64,000 nt of DNA, taken from positions 1,736,001-1,800,000 of the forward strand of contig CAJZHL010000003.1 in the NCBI GenBank assembly GCA_916048055.1, written 5' to 3'. The notes beneath the pieces were generated by a model. It did not search any database, was not told where the DNA came from, and saw only the letters and a list, made by a program, of their open reading frames with translations. Below are positions 1 through 10,997 of the stretch, piece after piece (position 1 is the stretch's first letter; the number at the start of each line of letters is the position of its first letter). Source of the DNA: Pedinophyceae sp. YPF-701. Lineage: Eukaryota; Chlorophyta; Pedinophyceae. Position numbers and translations under genes: made by a program.

Positions 1-939
1 ACACGTCAGGTGGTGGTGACTCCACAGCCAGGGGCCGCCGCGACGTCCGCTGCGGTGCCTATCTGAAGCCGTGCGCGACAAAACGGTCTTCTCGCGTCAA
101 CGACACCTCTCCTGCGCGATCTCGCGCCACGGCGAGCCGTGTACGCGGACTTATCGGCCAACCGTCGCGGACCACTTGCCGGGCGAAAACCGCGGCGAAA
201 ATGGACGAGGCGCGGCATGACGTGGTGCGGGACGAGCTCGCAATGCCCGCGGAGACGCAGCGAAGAGCAGGCCGGCCGGCCGCTGGGCGGCGCGGAGGTG
301 CGAGGCTGCGCTGGGTACTAGCTTTTCAGTCTCCAACATCCAGCGCGGGAAGCCCGTGCGCGCCCTCGAACGGCCGATGCCGTCCCTGTGCGTGTCCTCC
401 CGCGGCGGATGCGGCCAATGCGGCGCGCGTCGCGGCCATCGGAGCCTCCGGCGACGCCCGCCGCGCGCCGCCAGGACGCCAGTCGAGGTCGCACCTCGCG
501 ATGACACACGACACATCCCGATCGCTGCCGCGACGCTTTCCCCCTTTACCTTTTCCTCCCCGCCTGCACCCCGCGGCCGCGCCCAGCGCCCGGCACGCCA
601 CCGGCGCTCGGCCGGCAGCACAGCGCCGCTCCGAACGACCTCGGAACGCCCCTCTACACACCCGGAGCGGACATGCGACGTGGCATGCAGCAGCGTCGGA
701 GATGCTGGCGCTGTTCCCGGCATCGGAGTGGCTCGCGAGGTCCCACCGCTCGTCCGGGCAGGAAGAGGCGGCCGCGCGGGGTTGGGCGAACGGACCGTGC
801 GGGTCGACGACGGTAGTTTGTCGGAGCCCGCACACCCCCCTGCTGACGCAGCGCGCTGCCCACCTGAGGTGGCGCCGTGCGGCTCGCCTGTGCGGTGTCA
901 AGGGGTCGTGCTGTGGTGCATTGTGATGCAGGCTCGTTG
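1..939. other. Left-edge stretch without a recognisable gene
   Basis: Very GC-rich sequence. The open frames on both strands overlap and are rich in Arg, Ala and Pro, as expected of chance frames in such DNA. None shows a domain or a splice pattern I recognise. The right end presumably carries the promoter and 5' UTR of the ankyrin gene. An in-frame ATG at 877 could lengthen that protein by 21 residues. Confidence 0.4.
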
Positions 940-2078
940 ATGTTTGCGATCAAGGTGGCGCTCGTGGCTGCGGGCGCTGTGAGAGGCGCGCTCGGCCTCC
1001 ACCACTCGGTGCTTCCGCCCGCCTCCCGCGCGCTGTCGTCGCACGGCTACCGAGCGCACACGACGAAAACGATGGCTCAGGGCGAGAGCCGTGAGGAGTA
1101 CTACAGGAAGGATGGCGTGCGGATCACCCACGACCCGTACGCTCCGGGAATGGCAGAGAAGTATGGCCTCCCCGGTGCGACGGATGCGGAGGGCTTCGAC
1201 CCGTACGCGGACACGGTACGCCCTCTACGATCAGTCTCGCCGCTGTAGGCGATCAGGAGCCGGAAACGACGCACTCCCCCCTCTCAATTGCGGGGTAAAT
1301 GGCAGCGGCAGCCTGTCTGTGGTGAGCGTGGCGTCGCTGCGGGCCCCCGAACCGCGCAGGTGGGGCCTGGTATCTACGGCGGCAACGTGAAGCGCGACGA
1401 CAAGGGGGAGGTCGTCATCGGGCGCCAGTACCAGAACCACAACAAGCACCCAGGGCCCGTGTACGCGGGAGGCGGCTACACGCTCATGTCGAAGGCCATC
1501 CAGGCGCGTGTGTGTGTCAACGCGTGTGCGAATGCAGTAGCCGAACCCGTCGGTCGTGCTGCCGCTGCTGACTGCGGCACGTCATGCGGTGCTGTCGCGC
1601 AGGCGGGCCCGGAGACCGTGCGGCAGGTCCTCGCCGACTTCCCTGAGCTCGCGAACGAGGTCACGACGGGCGGGGCGTCGCCCCTGCACATGTGCGGCAT
1701 GAGTCAGCGCGGCCAGGACTCAACGCAGGTGCGCACACCACCCCAAGTCCCCTGTTCCACCTTGCCCCCCCCTGAGACCCCCTGTCCGACACACCTGCAA
1801 CGTACGCCGCCGTCTGACCGAGCGGCAACGTGTCCGACTTCTTTCAGGTGCTGATTGACGCCGGAGCAGACATCAACAAGAAGGACACGTACGGATTCAC
1901 GCCGCTGCACCGCATGGCCTCGAACAACCTCCCGCGGGGCGCCGAGGCGCTGCTCCGGGCCGGCGCCGACCCGACCGAACCAACAGGCGCCCCCTACGCC
2001 GGAGAGACCCCCACCGACATTGCCAGGGCCTCCCGCGCCCGCGCCGTACTCGCGGTGCTGCAGAGCTTCGGGGCCTGA
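940..2078 (+). CDS. Ankyrin-repeat protein, four exons
   Basis: Exons 940-1215, 1360-1503, 1603-1728 and 1848-2078 join in phase 0 and give 258 residues. The C-terminal third carries ankyrin repeats, seen as GGASPLHMCGMS in exon 3 and DTYGFTPLHRMASNN in exon 4. Ankyrin repeats are protein-protein interaction modules; a similar small family occurs in several microalgae, but its role is unknown to me. The first 45 or so residues are hydrophobic, then basic and Ser-rich, like an organelle-targeting leader; this is inference. ATG 1072 (MAQGES) is the alternative start if there is no leader. Intron 2 appears to use a GC donor (CAG|GCGCGT), is 99 nt long and has no in-frame stop, so a read-through form with 33 extra residues cannot be excluded. 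Confidence 0.8.
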
Positions 2079-2290
2079 CGCGATCCCCTGTGACCAGCTC
2101 GTGACGCAGATGGCCCGCGCTGCGAGCGCGTCGCCGCGTATCCTCGCGTATTCCGGCGTCACAAGCTACAGATCTCCCGGAATCGATTTTCCTTCGCAGC
2201 ACACCACATCGTGCCTCTCGGCCCCACCGCGCGCTTGGCGACCCCCTCCGTGGCGCCCCCCCCCGTCTTCCCGCCCGTTCTACGCCCCCC

Positions 2291-5200
2291 TCAATCGGTG
2301 CCGTCCTCCCCAGTCCTCCGCATCATCGACCGGGTCAGCATCGGCGACACCGCGCCGTAGAACGACGCGGCGAACTTGCGCGCGGACGACAACAGCCCCC
2401 CGCCGGACTCCGACCCGCCAGACTCCCCCGGGGTGGTCTCCTGCACCTGCTTCTCGGCGAATTTGTCCCCCGGGGCACCCGAGTTCGTCGCGTCCCCGAG
2501 CGGGGACCGCACGCGCGCCAGCGGCGTCGTCTGCTCGCTCTTGGGCGTCACGACATCCCCGCTGCCGGACGACCGCTCCACCGCCGGCAACGGAGAGCGC
2601 AGGCGCGGCACCTTGCGGGACGGCGCGTGTGGCGTGGGCTCCCCGCCGCGCCCCGCAGCGGTCGTGGCGAGCCCGGCGTCGCCGGCCTTGCGTCGCCCAC
2701 CAGCCGCGGCGGCCGGGCCCCCCGCCGGCTGCGCCCCCGCCGCCGCAGCGGCCTTTGCCTTCTTGAGCTGTGTCTGAACAAACTTCAGTCGAGATTCCAA
2801 GGACTGCACGCGCTTCTTGAGGTCCTTGTTCTCCGTCACCAGCTTGTCCGCGATCTCCATGTACCGCCGCGCGTCGTCCCCCGCCGCCTCCGGCGACGAC
2901 GTCCCCTCGGCACCCTTCCTCGCCAGCGCGTCTGCAAGCTTCCCCTGGAGACACCTGGCCTCCTCGGCGCGCGCCTCGGCCTCCGCGCGCAGCCCCTCGA
3001 CCTCGCGCCACACCGCAGCCACCGCGTCCTCCCTGCCCGCGCTCGCCTCCGCCAGCGCCTGCGTCAGCGCCGCCACCTCCGCTGCGCTCCCCTCCGCGGC
3101 GTTCCGAGCCGCGGCAACCTCCGCCTGCAGCCGCGCGACCTCGCCCGCGCTCGCCATCAGCTCCGACGCGTGCCGGCGCGCCTCCGACGCCGCCGCCTCG
3201 TCCCGTGCGCGCGCCACACGCGCCACCTCCTCGCGCAGCTGCGCCACGCGCTCCGCCGCGTCGGAACGCAGCGCGCCGGCGACAGCGTCGCGCACCACGG
3301 CGCCCGCGAGCGACGTGTCGAGGTCTCCGCCGAGCCGCCGCGACTCGTACGCCGAGTCCTGGAGCTCCGAGGCCAGGAACGCAATGAGCTCGTCGCGGCA
3401 CGACATCTCGTCGATCATGCCGTCCTGCGCCTCAGCCTCCGCGCGGAGCGCGCCGGCGAGGTCGGAGATGGTGGCCTCCGCGTTGGCGAGCTGCTCGCGG
3501 AGCGAAGAGAGCGCGGCGTCGGCCTCGGGGTCTGCGGTGACCGTCAGGTGCACCGTCACGGCCGGGCCTGCGTCCGCGGCCTCGTCCTCCAGGAAGCTGC
3601 AAGAAGATGCAAGCGCGTGTAAGTGAGAAGCGAGCCGGGAACGAGTTTTCGCGGAACCAAACTGCGTTGTGTGTTTGTTCTCTGCACCTGATGCGCTCCT
3701 GCGCGCCCTCGAGCTTCAGCGAGACCAACTTCAGCTCCTCCCGCACGCGCTCGAGCTCCTCGGCAACCTCGGCCCGGCGTGCCTCCACCTCCGCGGCCCG
3801 CTCCGCCGCCGACGCCGCCTCTGCCGCCGCGCCCTCCGCCTGCCCTACCGCCTCCGCCCGCGCGCTCTCCGCGGCGCTCAGCGCCGCGCGCAGCCCCTCC
3901 ACGTCCGCGCGCGCAGCTGCCTCGACCGCCCGCGCCTCCGCCAGCTGGCCACGCAGCGCCTCAACCTCGCCCTCCGTCTCCGCCAACCGCGCCCGCGTCG
4001 CAGCCTGCGCGTCCAGCGCCGCCGCCGCCGCTGCCGCCCGCTCGTCCGCGAGCTCCTCCGCCGCGCACGCCGCCTCGTGCCGCAGCTGCTCCACCTCCGC
4101 AGCGGCCTTCGCCGCCTCGCACCGCGCCTCGGTCGCCGCGTGCTCCAACGCGTCCCTGCCCTCCGCCGCCTGCTCCGCGCGCGCGCGCTCGGCCGCCGCG
4201 TCGCGCAGCGCCGCCGCGAGCGCCTTCTCCTTGTCCGCGACCTCGCGCCGGAGGCTCTCCGCGCGCTCCGCGAGCTGTCCCGCCTGGTCGGCGCGCACGT
4301 GCAGAAGCTCGGCTTCGGTTTTGGCAGTCTGCAGGGCGGCCTCGGCGGCCGCGAGCTTCGCGGCGAGGTCGCTCTCCCGCTTCTCGGCCGCGCGAAGGTC
4401 CGCGACGGCCTCCGCCGACGCGGAGGTGGCGCGGTCGAGCGAAGATTGGGTGTGGTCCGTGCGGGCCTGCAGCTGGGCGATGGATGCGCGCAGCTGCGCG
4501 ACCTCGGCCTCGACCTCCGCGAGCTTGGCCTCCATCGCGCTGCGCGCGTCCTCGGCGGCCGCGAGGGACGCGCGGAGCTCCTCGGCGGTAGCGCTGGCCG
4601 CTGCCAGCCGCTCGGCGAGAGCAGCGCGCTCCGCGTTGGCCGCAGCCGTCGCCGCCTTCGCCTCGGCCTCCGCCCTGTCCGCGATCTCCAGCGACTGCGG
4701 GCCAGCGCGCGCGAACGCGTTCTCGTTCGTGCACGGGAGAGACCGCAACATGTCGCGGCGCAGCATCATGCAACAACAACAACAGCAGCAGCAGCGGCGT
4801 GCGCGGCCCCGCACCTCCTGGAACTCCTCCAGCTCCGCGTTCAGACCCGCGATCTGCTCGTCCTTCTCGCGCACAGCCTTCTCCAGCTCCGCACTCCGCG
4901 CCCGCGCCCCGCCCGCCGCCGCTGCGTCGGCCTGGAGCCGCGCCAGCTCCCCCCGCGCCGCCTCCGCCTCGGCCGTCAAGCCCGCCAGCTTCCTCTCCAG
5001 CTCTCCCCGCGCCTCCTGCGCGGCCTTCAGCTCCCCGCGCAGCTCCTCCACCTGCCCGCGCGCCGCCTCGAGCGCCGCTGCGCGTTCCGCGCCCTCGCCC
5101 TGCGCAGCCTCGAGCGCCGCCCGCAGCTCCGCGGCGCGATCCGCCTCCGCGGCAGCGGCCTCCTGCGCCTTCGCGACCTCCGCGGCCGCCTCCTCGCTCG

Positions 5201-7860
5201 CCGCAGCGCGCGCCGTCTCGGCCACGTGCGACGCCGCGACCGAAAACTGCAACTCTTCTATCTTCTCCGACAGGGCCCTCTCGAGCGAGCCGACGCGCCT
5301 GTCCGCGTCCCCGATAGAGTTCTCCGCGGTTTCCGCGCGGGACGCTGCGTTGGCGAGGTCCTGCGTGAGCGCCGCGACCTTGGCGTCGAGCGCGGCAGCG
5401 CGCTCCTCCGCGGCCCGCGCCGCCGCCTGCGCCTCCGCGAGCGCGCGCTCCAGCTCAAGCGAGCGGTCCTTCTCGCCCGCAGCAGCCTGCGCGAGCGCCT
5501 CGCGCTGCCCCGCCGCCTCCGCGCCAGCTGCTTCAAGGGCCTCCCTCGTGGCCTTCAGGTCGCTCGCCGCAGCCTCGTGCGCGGCCTTCGTATCCGCCAG
5601 CGCCGTCTCTAATTCACGTAGACGGGCCTGCGTCGCGGCGGCGTCCGCGGCGGCGGCGTCGGCGCGCTCCGTGGCCGTGGTCAGTTCGGACTGCAGGTCC
5701 CCCGCGCGGGACTCGAGGGCCGCGCACGCGGCCTGCGCCGCCGCGAGCTTCTCGCGCGCGTCCTTGAGCGACGACTCCGCCGCGTGCTCCGCGTCCTGCG
5801 CCTTCGTCGCCGCCTCTGCGACGACATAAGCAACCAAGCGACTCCGGGTCTACGCGGGTCGCAGATCGTCCGGGGCGAACATACGGGGCCGCCTAACGAT
5901 GCGGCGCGCTATTTGCGTACGTGCAATCACCACGACGCACGCAGCGGGGCGCGCGCGAGCCTCCGGCGCGCGAAAACATCGTCAACCGAAAAATCACGTC
6001 GTCGTATCGTGCACAGGACGCAGTCAGACGCGCGCAACTCACCCGCAGAGGCCTTTGCTGCGTCCCGCGCCTCCTCCGCCTCCCGCCGCGCCCCCTCCAG
6101 GAGCCCCCCGAGCCCCTCCAGCTGCTCCAACTGCTCAACGATGGTCCGCATCTCCGCGCCGCGCTCCTCTAGCGCGCGCTCCTTCGCCAGCAGGTCCGCC
6201 GTGCAGCGCTGGATCGCCGCGTCGCGCGCCGCCACGTCCGCCCGCGCCTGCTCCAGGGCCACCTCCAGCCGCGTCGCGGCCGCCGCCGCCGCCTCCCGCG
6301 CACCCGCCGCCTCGCTCAGCTTCCGCTCGAGCTCCGCGAGCCTCCCCTCCGCGGCGCCGCGGCCCTCCGCTGCCGCGCCGCTCGCCGCGGACGCCGCCCC
6401 GGCCTCCGCCTCCGCCGCACGCAGCCTCTCCTGCAAGCTCGCCACCATGCCGTCGGCGCGCTCGCGGCCCTCGCGGTCCGCAGCGGCGGTCGACCGCGCC
6501 GCCTCGGCCTCCGCCGCGGACTGCGCCATCGCATCCTCCAGCCGCGACACGTCCTCGCCCAGCGCCGCCAAGTCCGCCTGCAGACGCTCGTTGCGCTGCG
6601 TCTCCGCGCCGAGGGCCGCCGCGGCGCGCTCCGCGCCCGCCTTGGCCTCCTGCGCAATCGCAAAGCAGCACGGCGCGTCGGGTCGGTGCGCGGCCGGGCC
6701 GGGCGCCGTTGCGGTGAGGAGCACGTGTACGCGCAGTGCAACGAACCTGCAGCTGGGCCTCGAGCTCGGCGACGCGGGCGTCGTGCTTCGCGGCCGCGTC
6801 CTGCGCCGCCGCGCCGTCCGCGCCGCCGCCCTCCTGCGCGGCCCTCAGCGCGCCGAGCTGCCGCGCGAGGCCCGCGTCGTGCTCGCGCAGACCCTTCAGG
6901 GACGCCTCGAGCTCTTGCTTGGCCCTGAGCGCCTCCTCGAGCTCGGAGCGGCTCCTCGCGGCCTCCCCGCGCAGCTCCTCGGCCTGCGCGTCCCACTCAG
7001 CCTGCCGGGTCTTGCGCTCAGCGCGTAGGGCTTCGAGCTCCGCCTGCAGGGCGTGCGCGCGGTCGAGCTGCCCGCGGAGCTGCGCGTTCTCCTTCGTGAG
7101 GGCGCTGTGGCGGTCCGCGGAGCGCGCGAGCTCCCCGCGGAGGTCGAAGTTGCCGCGCTGGAGGTCGGACACCTGCCGTTTGGCGGCAGTTAGCTTCTTG
7201 TCGAAGTCCGACGACGCCTCCTGCCTGCGAGGCCGCATTCACGGACCACGCCTCGAGAGTGTGAGAGGCCGTGCGGAACGCGGAGGAATCGCGCGAAATA
7301 AACGCGTGCCGGGCCGCGTGGCGAGTGCGCGGTGCACCCTGTGTTTGTGCGCGTGCCGCGGGGCCGCTTGGGACCCCCGGAGCGGGCTGGTGAGCGGATC
7401 ATCCGCACGCACGCATACATAGGCGCAGGTGATTGCCTCCTTCGCAGCTCTTTCGCGGTTCTCTCGTGCTCCAGGCGCAGCTTGTCCAGCGCGGCTGTTG
7501 CCGAGGCGAGCTGCCGCTGGGCGTCGTGTTTCTCGGCCTCCGCGGCCTTCAGGTCGGACCCGCGCCTGTCGAGGGCATTCTTGAGGTTCTCGATGTTCAG
7601 GTCGCGCTGCGAGAGGAGCTTCTTGACCTGCGCGCAGGGAGCGCGGGGTGGTTGTGAGCTGGGCAGCATGCACGCCGCGCGGGGCTAGTTCCGCCCCGTT
7701 CCGCGACGCACGAACCACGCGAGGATCGTCCAGACCGTTATTTAATTGATACGTGAAGGCCAAGGCGGGTACTTCCAGGGATACCGAGGAAACGGGGAGT
7801 GGGTGAGGAGGGTAGCTGACATCGGCGATGTACCTTGGCAAGCTCGTCCGACTGCATCAT
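2291..7860 (-). CDS. Giant Ala/Glu-rich coiled-coil protein, seven exons
   Basis: Read on the minus strand, exons 7860-7834, 7627-7419, 7224-6747, 6649-6043, 5815-4815, 4694-3688 and 3596-2291 join with matching phases (0, 2, 0, 1, 0, 2) to give about 1,544 residues. Nearly the whole length is heptad-like Ala/Glu/Arg/Leu sequence, so a long rod-shaped coiled coil is expected. The last 150 or so residues are Ser/Pro/Gly-rich with an Arg-containing end (LTRSMMRR). Such proteins act as tethers or scaffolds of Golgi, centrosome, flagellar base or nuclear envelope; nothing here decides which. The start MMQSDELAK is a 27-nt first exon, which makes it less certain than the rest. It lies just downstream of a second coiled-coil gene on the same strand. 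Confidence 0.75.
4771..4797. repeat. CAA/CAG trinucleotide repeat inside an intron
   Basis: About nine CAA/CAG triplets lie inside the 120-nt intron 4695-4814 of the coiled-coil gene. On the coding strand they read CTG/TTG. The intron is a multiple of three with no in-frame stop, so if retained it would add a run of eight cysteines. Confidence 0.8.
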
Positions 7861-8502
7861 GATGCCCCTTATCACGCGTCAATGAGCGAAAAGCTGTTTC
7901 GTCGTGACGGATGGCCGGCGCAATCCACCGCGAGGCAGCGGGCGGGTCGTGACCGCTCGGGTGAGCGATCCGAGGGGCCTGCCGACGCGTAGTGCTTCCG
8001 CGGGAACCAGCCAGTCCACACCACAGGACGCGATTGTTATGACAGAGCGTTCACGCGCAAGCGCGCATCATAGGAACGCGCGTGTGGGTCGGGAGACCGT
8101 CCAGACGCTGATGTCAGGCATTGGTGGACAGAATGTTGGGGCAGACGCACGTTTCAGGGCATAATTGCACTCAACGCGGTCGGATCCGAGTTACACACGT
8201 AGTTATCTACCGTATCATACCAGTATATGGACAATTTCGCGTTCCTGAGCGAGCGCACGGCGTCATAGAGGCAGCGAGCTGTCCAGCGCCGCTTCGGACG
8301 GCGCGCCCGACGAACCGTCCGTGACGAGCCACGCGCAACACATGCACTCACCAGCCGCCCGTGGCCCGCACCGTCACCCGCCCCGCACGCCGCCCACCAC
8401 GGCACCACATCGTGCCGCCACTCGCAACCAGCCCCCCCCTTCCTGCTCCGCCTCGATACGCGCTCGCCCGACTCTCACACGGCCCGCGCTCCCCGACCGC
8501 CG
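7861..8502. other. Spacer between the two coiled-coil genes
   Basis: This lies 3' of the smaller coiled-coil gene and 5' of the giant one, both on the minus strand. It holds an AT-richer island at about 8185-8240, a likely part of the promoter region of the downstream gene. I see no ORF or motif I can support. Confidence 0.45.
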
Positions 8503-10441
8503 TCACCGGCCCCGGGCCTGCCGCGCCGCCGCCGCCAGCGTCCGCAGCTGCTGCACCTGTTGCCCCTTGGCCCGCATCCGCTTCTGCACCTCGCCCACCA
8601 TCAGCGTGACCTCCTCCAGCCGCGCCGCCGCCGCCGCCGCCGCCGGCGTCCGCTCGCCCCCCGCGGACTCCCTCATTCCCCCCCCCTCCTCCGCATCCGT
8701 CCCCACGCGCACCCCCTCCACCTCGTCCGATAGCTCCTGCGCCTCCCGCAGCAGCTTGTCGTGCCGGTCGTCCAGCACCGCGATCTCGTCCTCCAGCGAC
8801 GCAATCACGCTCACCAGACGCTCCGTGCCCGCCTTGCCTTCCTGTCGCACCCGGCGCACCAAAGACCCCCCCCCTGCGCGCCACACGCACCACGGCCGGG
8901 AAACACCGCCGCGTCAAGATGATGTCGTCCCAGGATCGCGCGTCGCAGGACAGGCGCGAGGGAGGACGGGCGCGCAGGCGCGGAGGTGTATACAGTGCGC
9001 TTGTGTGGCGGAGACGTTGGGGGGGGCGTACCGGGCAGGACGTGGCCGGGCTTCGTTCCTGCGCGCGCCTGCGCGCTCGCGCGGTGCCGGAAGTTGTTCG
9101 ACACCGTCGCGAGGGGCTTGACCCCCCCCAGCACCCCCCGGCCCGACGGCGGCCCGCCGCCCAGCAGAGGCGGCGCCGGCGGCGGGCACGAGCCCCCCAG
9201 GGCCGCGCGCTGCGCGCTCCGCGACAGCAGCGCGTCGGAGAGGCCGTCCGAGAGCGTCGCGCTGAACTCCAGCACCGTTCGCAACGTGTCCTCCGCCTGC
9301 TGCATGCTGTGCGCGACAGACCGCCGAAGCTGCCGGTCCCCTGCGGGAGACACGCGGCGGTGCCCGCGTGAGTGTTGCGGGCAGTGTGGGTGCGGTGCGG
9401 CGGTGGGGGCGCGCGGGGCGGGGTCGGTGTGCGCGCCTGCGCCTCGCATGGATGTTTCAGTGGCCATCCGGTGCTCGACGAGGGCCTGCATGTTCTGCTC
9501 GATGGTCTCCCGCATCGCCGCGGCCTCGGAGATGAGCGCCTCGGCCTTGTCGACGGCCGCCTCGGCCTGCAACGCCGCGAAACGGCCGCGGGACTGCTTG
9601 GCGGGTGCACAAGATGCCCGCCGGGGCGCGAATACGCATTCGTCGTCACAAAAACCCGGCAGGTGCTGCAGAATGAGACTATATCTTCACTCAAACGGTG
9701 CGTTCGCGGTCGTTGGATGACGGAAACCGCGTCAGGGGCGCACCTTCTCTCTTCGCTGCCTCTCTTCGAGGAGGGCCGCCTCGCTCTGCGTCCTGGTGTC
9801 CTCCAGCTCCTTCCTGAGCGCCTCCACCTCCATCTGGCAGCGTGCAAGCTCGCCGTCGGGGCCCTGGGCGGCGGAACGGTTCGGACTGGTCGTGAGAGCC
9901 GGCAATAGTTTGGTTTCAGAGTGTCAGCTGGCGCCTAGGACCACCGCCGCAGCGCGGCCTTCTCTGGACGGTTCTAGGCGCTCCAAGCGCCGCAGCGTGC
10001 TCTCTTGTGAACGGAGAGAGTCTGAGCGCGCTTGGTCTGTCATGCGGGCCCCGGAGGAGCGTCGTGCGGACGGCGACGGGCTCGCGGTGCAACTTGGGGC
10101 GGGTTCTTCGCGGGCCCGGTCCGCACCTGCGCCTTGTCGAGCTGCGCCTTGATGTCTGCGTTCTCGTCGATCACCCGCTGCAGCGCCTTCTTCATTTCCG
10201 CCACGACGCCGCGCATGGTCCCCAAATCCTCCCTCAGCTGCATTGCGCGAGCCACCGCGGCGTCCGTCGTGGGCGCGGAACGCGTGCTTGCGTCGCCAGC
10301 GCATGTGCAGGCAGCGAGACGCACCTTGCTGTTCTTCTCGGCCTGCTTCTCGGTCGCCCGCTGGCTGCGTTGCAGCCGCTGCTGCAGCATGGTGATGGCG
10401 TCGGCGGCCGCCTTGCTATGGGCGGCGTGCGCCGCCGCCAT
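8503..10441 (-). CDS. Coiled-coil protein, six exons
   Basis: Exons 10441-10325, 10237-10127, 9863-9744, 9593-9437, 9340-9069 and 8841-8503 give 371 residues with consistent phases. Most of the chain is coiled-coil-like (for example LREDLGTMRGVVAEMKKAL), with a Pro/Gly-rich linker in exon 5 and an Ala-rich C-terminal helix. No family is recognised. Two of its five introns need GC donors (CAG|GCGCGC at the ends of exons 4 and 5); the alternative GT at exon 5 breaks the phase. A further 5' exon is possible, because an AG lies directly before the chosen ATG. It is probably independent of the larger gene downstream: its own TGA ends the last exon and no in-phase splice to the next gene was found. 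Confidence 0.65.
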
Positions 10442-10997
10442 CTCGATCTATGTCAGCGTGGCTTCTCCGCCGACCAACGCAGACCGCGGCTGTCGCGCAG
10501 GAAGCGGCCTCGCACCGCGAAATCACCTCACCGTGGCCCAGCGCTGCGCCGTGGGTGCGTGATACGGGCAACGCGTCGACGAGGAGGCGGTGAGGAGCGT
10601 GAATGAAGCGGGGCGGCCGCAGCCTGGGCCCTAGAGGCGCGAAGCGACCGCACTCCCGCGTGCCCGTCAGGCCGCACGTGGACCGGCGCGCGGGCGCGCA
10701 AACGGGACCATTCCGCGTTCGGCGTGGCGCGTTCGCATGGAAATATTCCGAACTTCCGCGGGGTGCCGCGGTTCGGCGTTCGAGGCCCACGCGGCCCCCT
10801 GACAGCGCGTTCGGCGTGGGCGGTTCGGCGTGCTCCGTCCCGCGGCGCTACAAGAGCCCGCCCGCGCACCTGCACCGGACACTTTCGCGACCGGCACTCA
10901 GAACCGATCCCACCGCAACTCTCAACGCTACCAAAGCACACCTCGGCCCTCGACGGTCCCACACGCGCCGCTCTTCTACAGCAGCAACCTCCACACC
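10442..10997. promoter_or_regulatory. Divergent promoter region with four GTTCGGCGT copies
   Basis: This 556-bp gap lies between a minus-strand gene (start 10441) and a plus-strand gene (start 10998). The 9-mer GTTCGGCGT occurs at 10717, 10771, 10809 and 10823, all in the same orientation. The cluster is seen directly; a role as a transcription-factor site is inference. Confidence 0.45.

Noticed and set aside
3607-5829. Plus-strand open frame of 740 codons
   Set aside because: It lies wholly opposite the coiled-coil exons and is almost only Ser, Ala and Arg, the mirror image of Ala/Glu/Arg codons. It is a shadow frame.
7834-8505. The two coiled-coil genes as one continuous gene
   Set aside because: The last exon of the upstream gene ends in TGA at 8503. 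The only donor-like GT before it (phase 2) does not match the phase-0 acceptor near 7854. Two genes is the simpler reading, though transcripts should decide.
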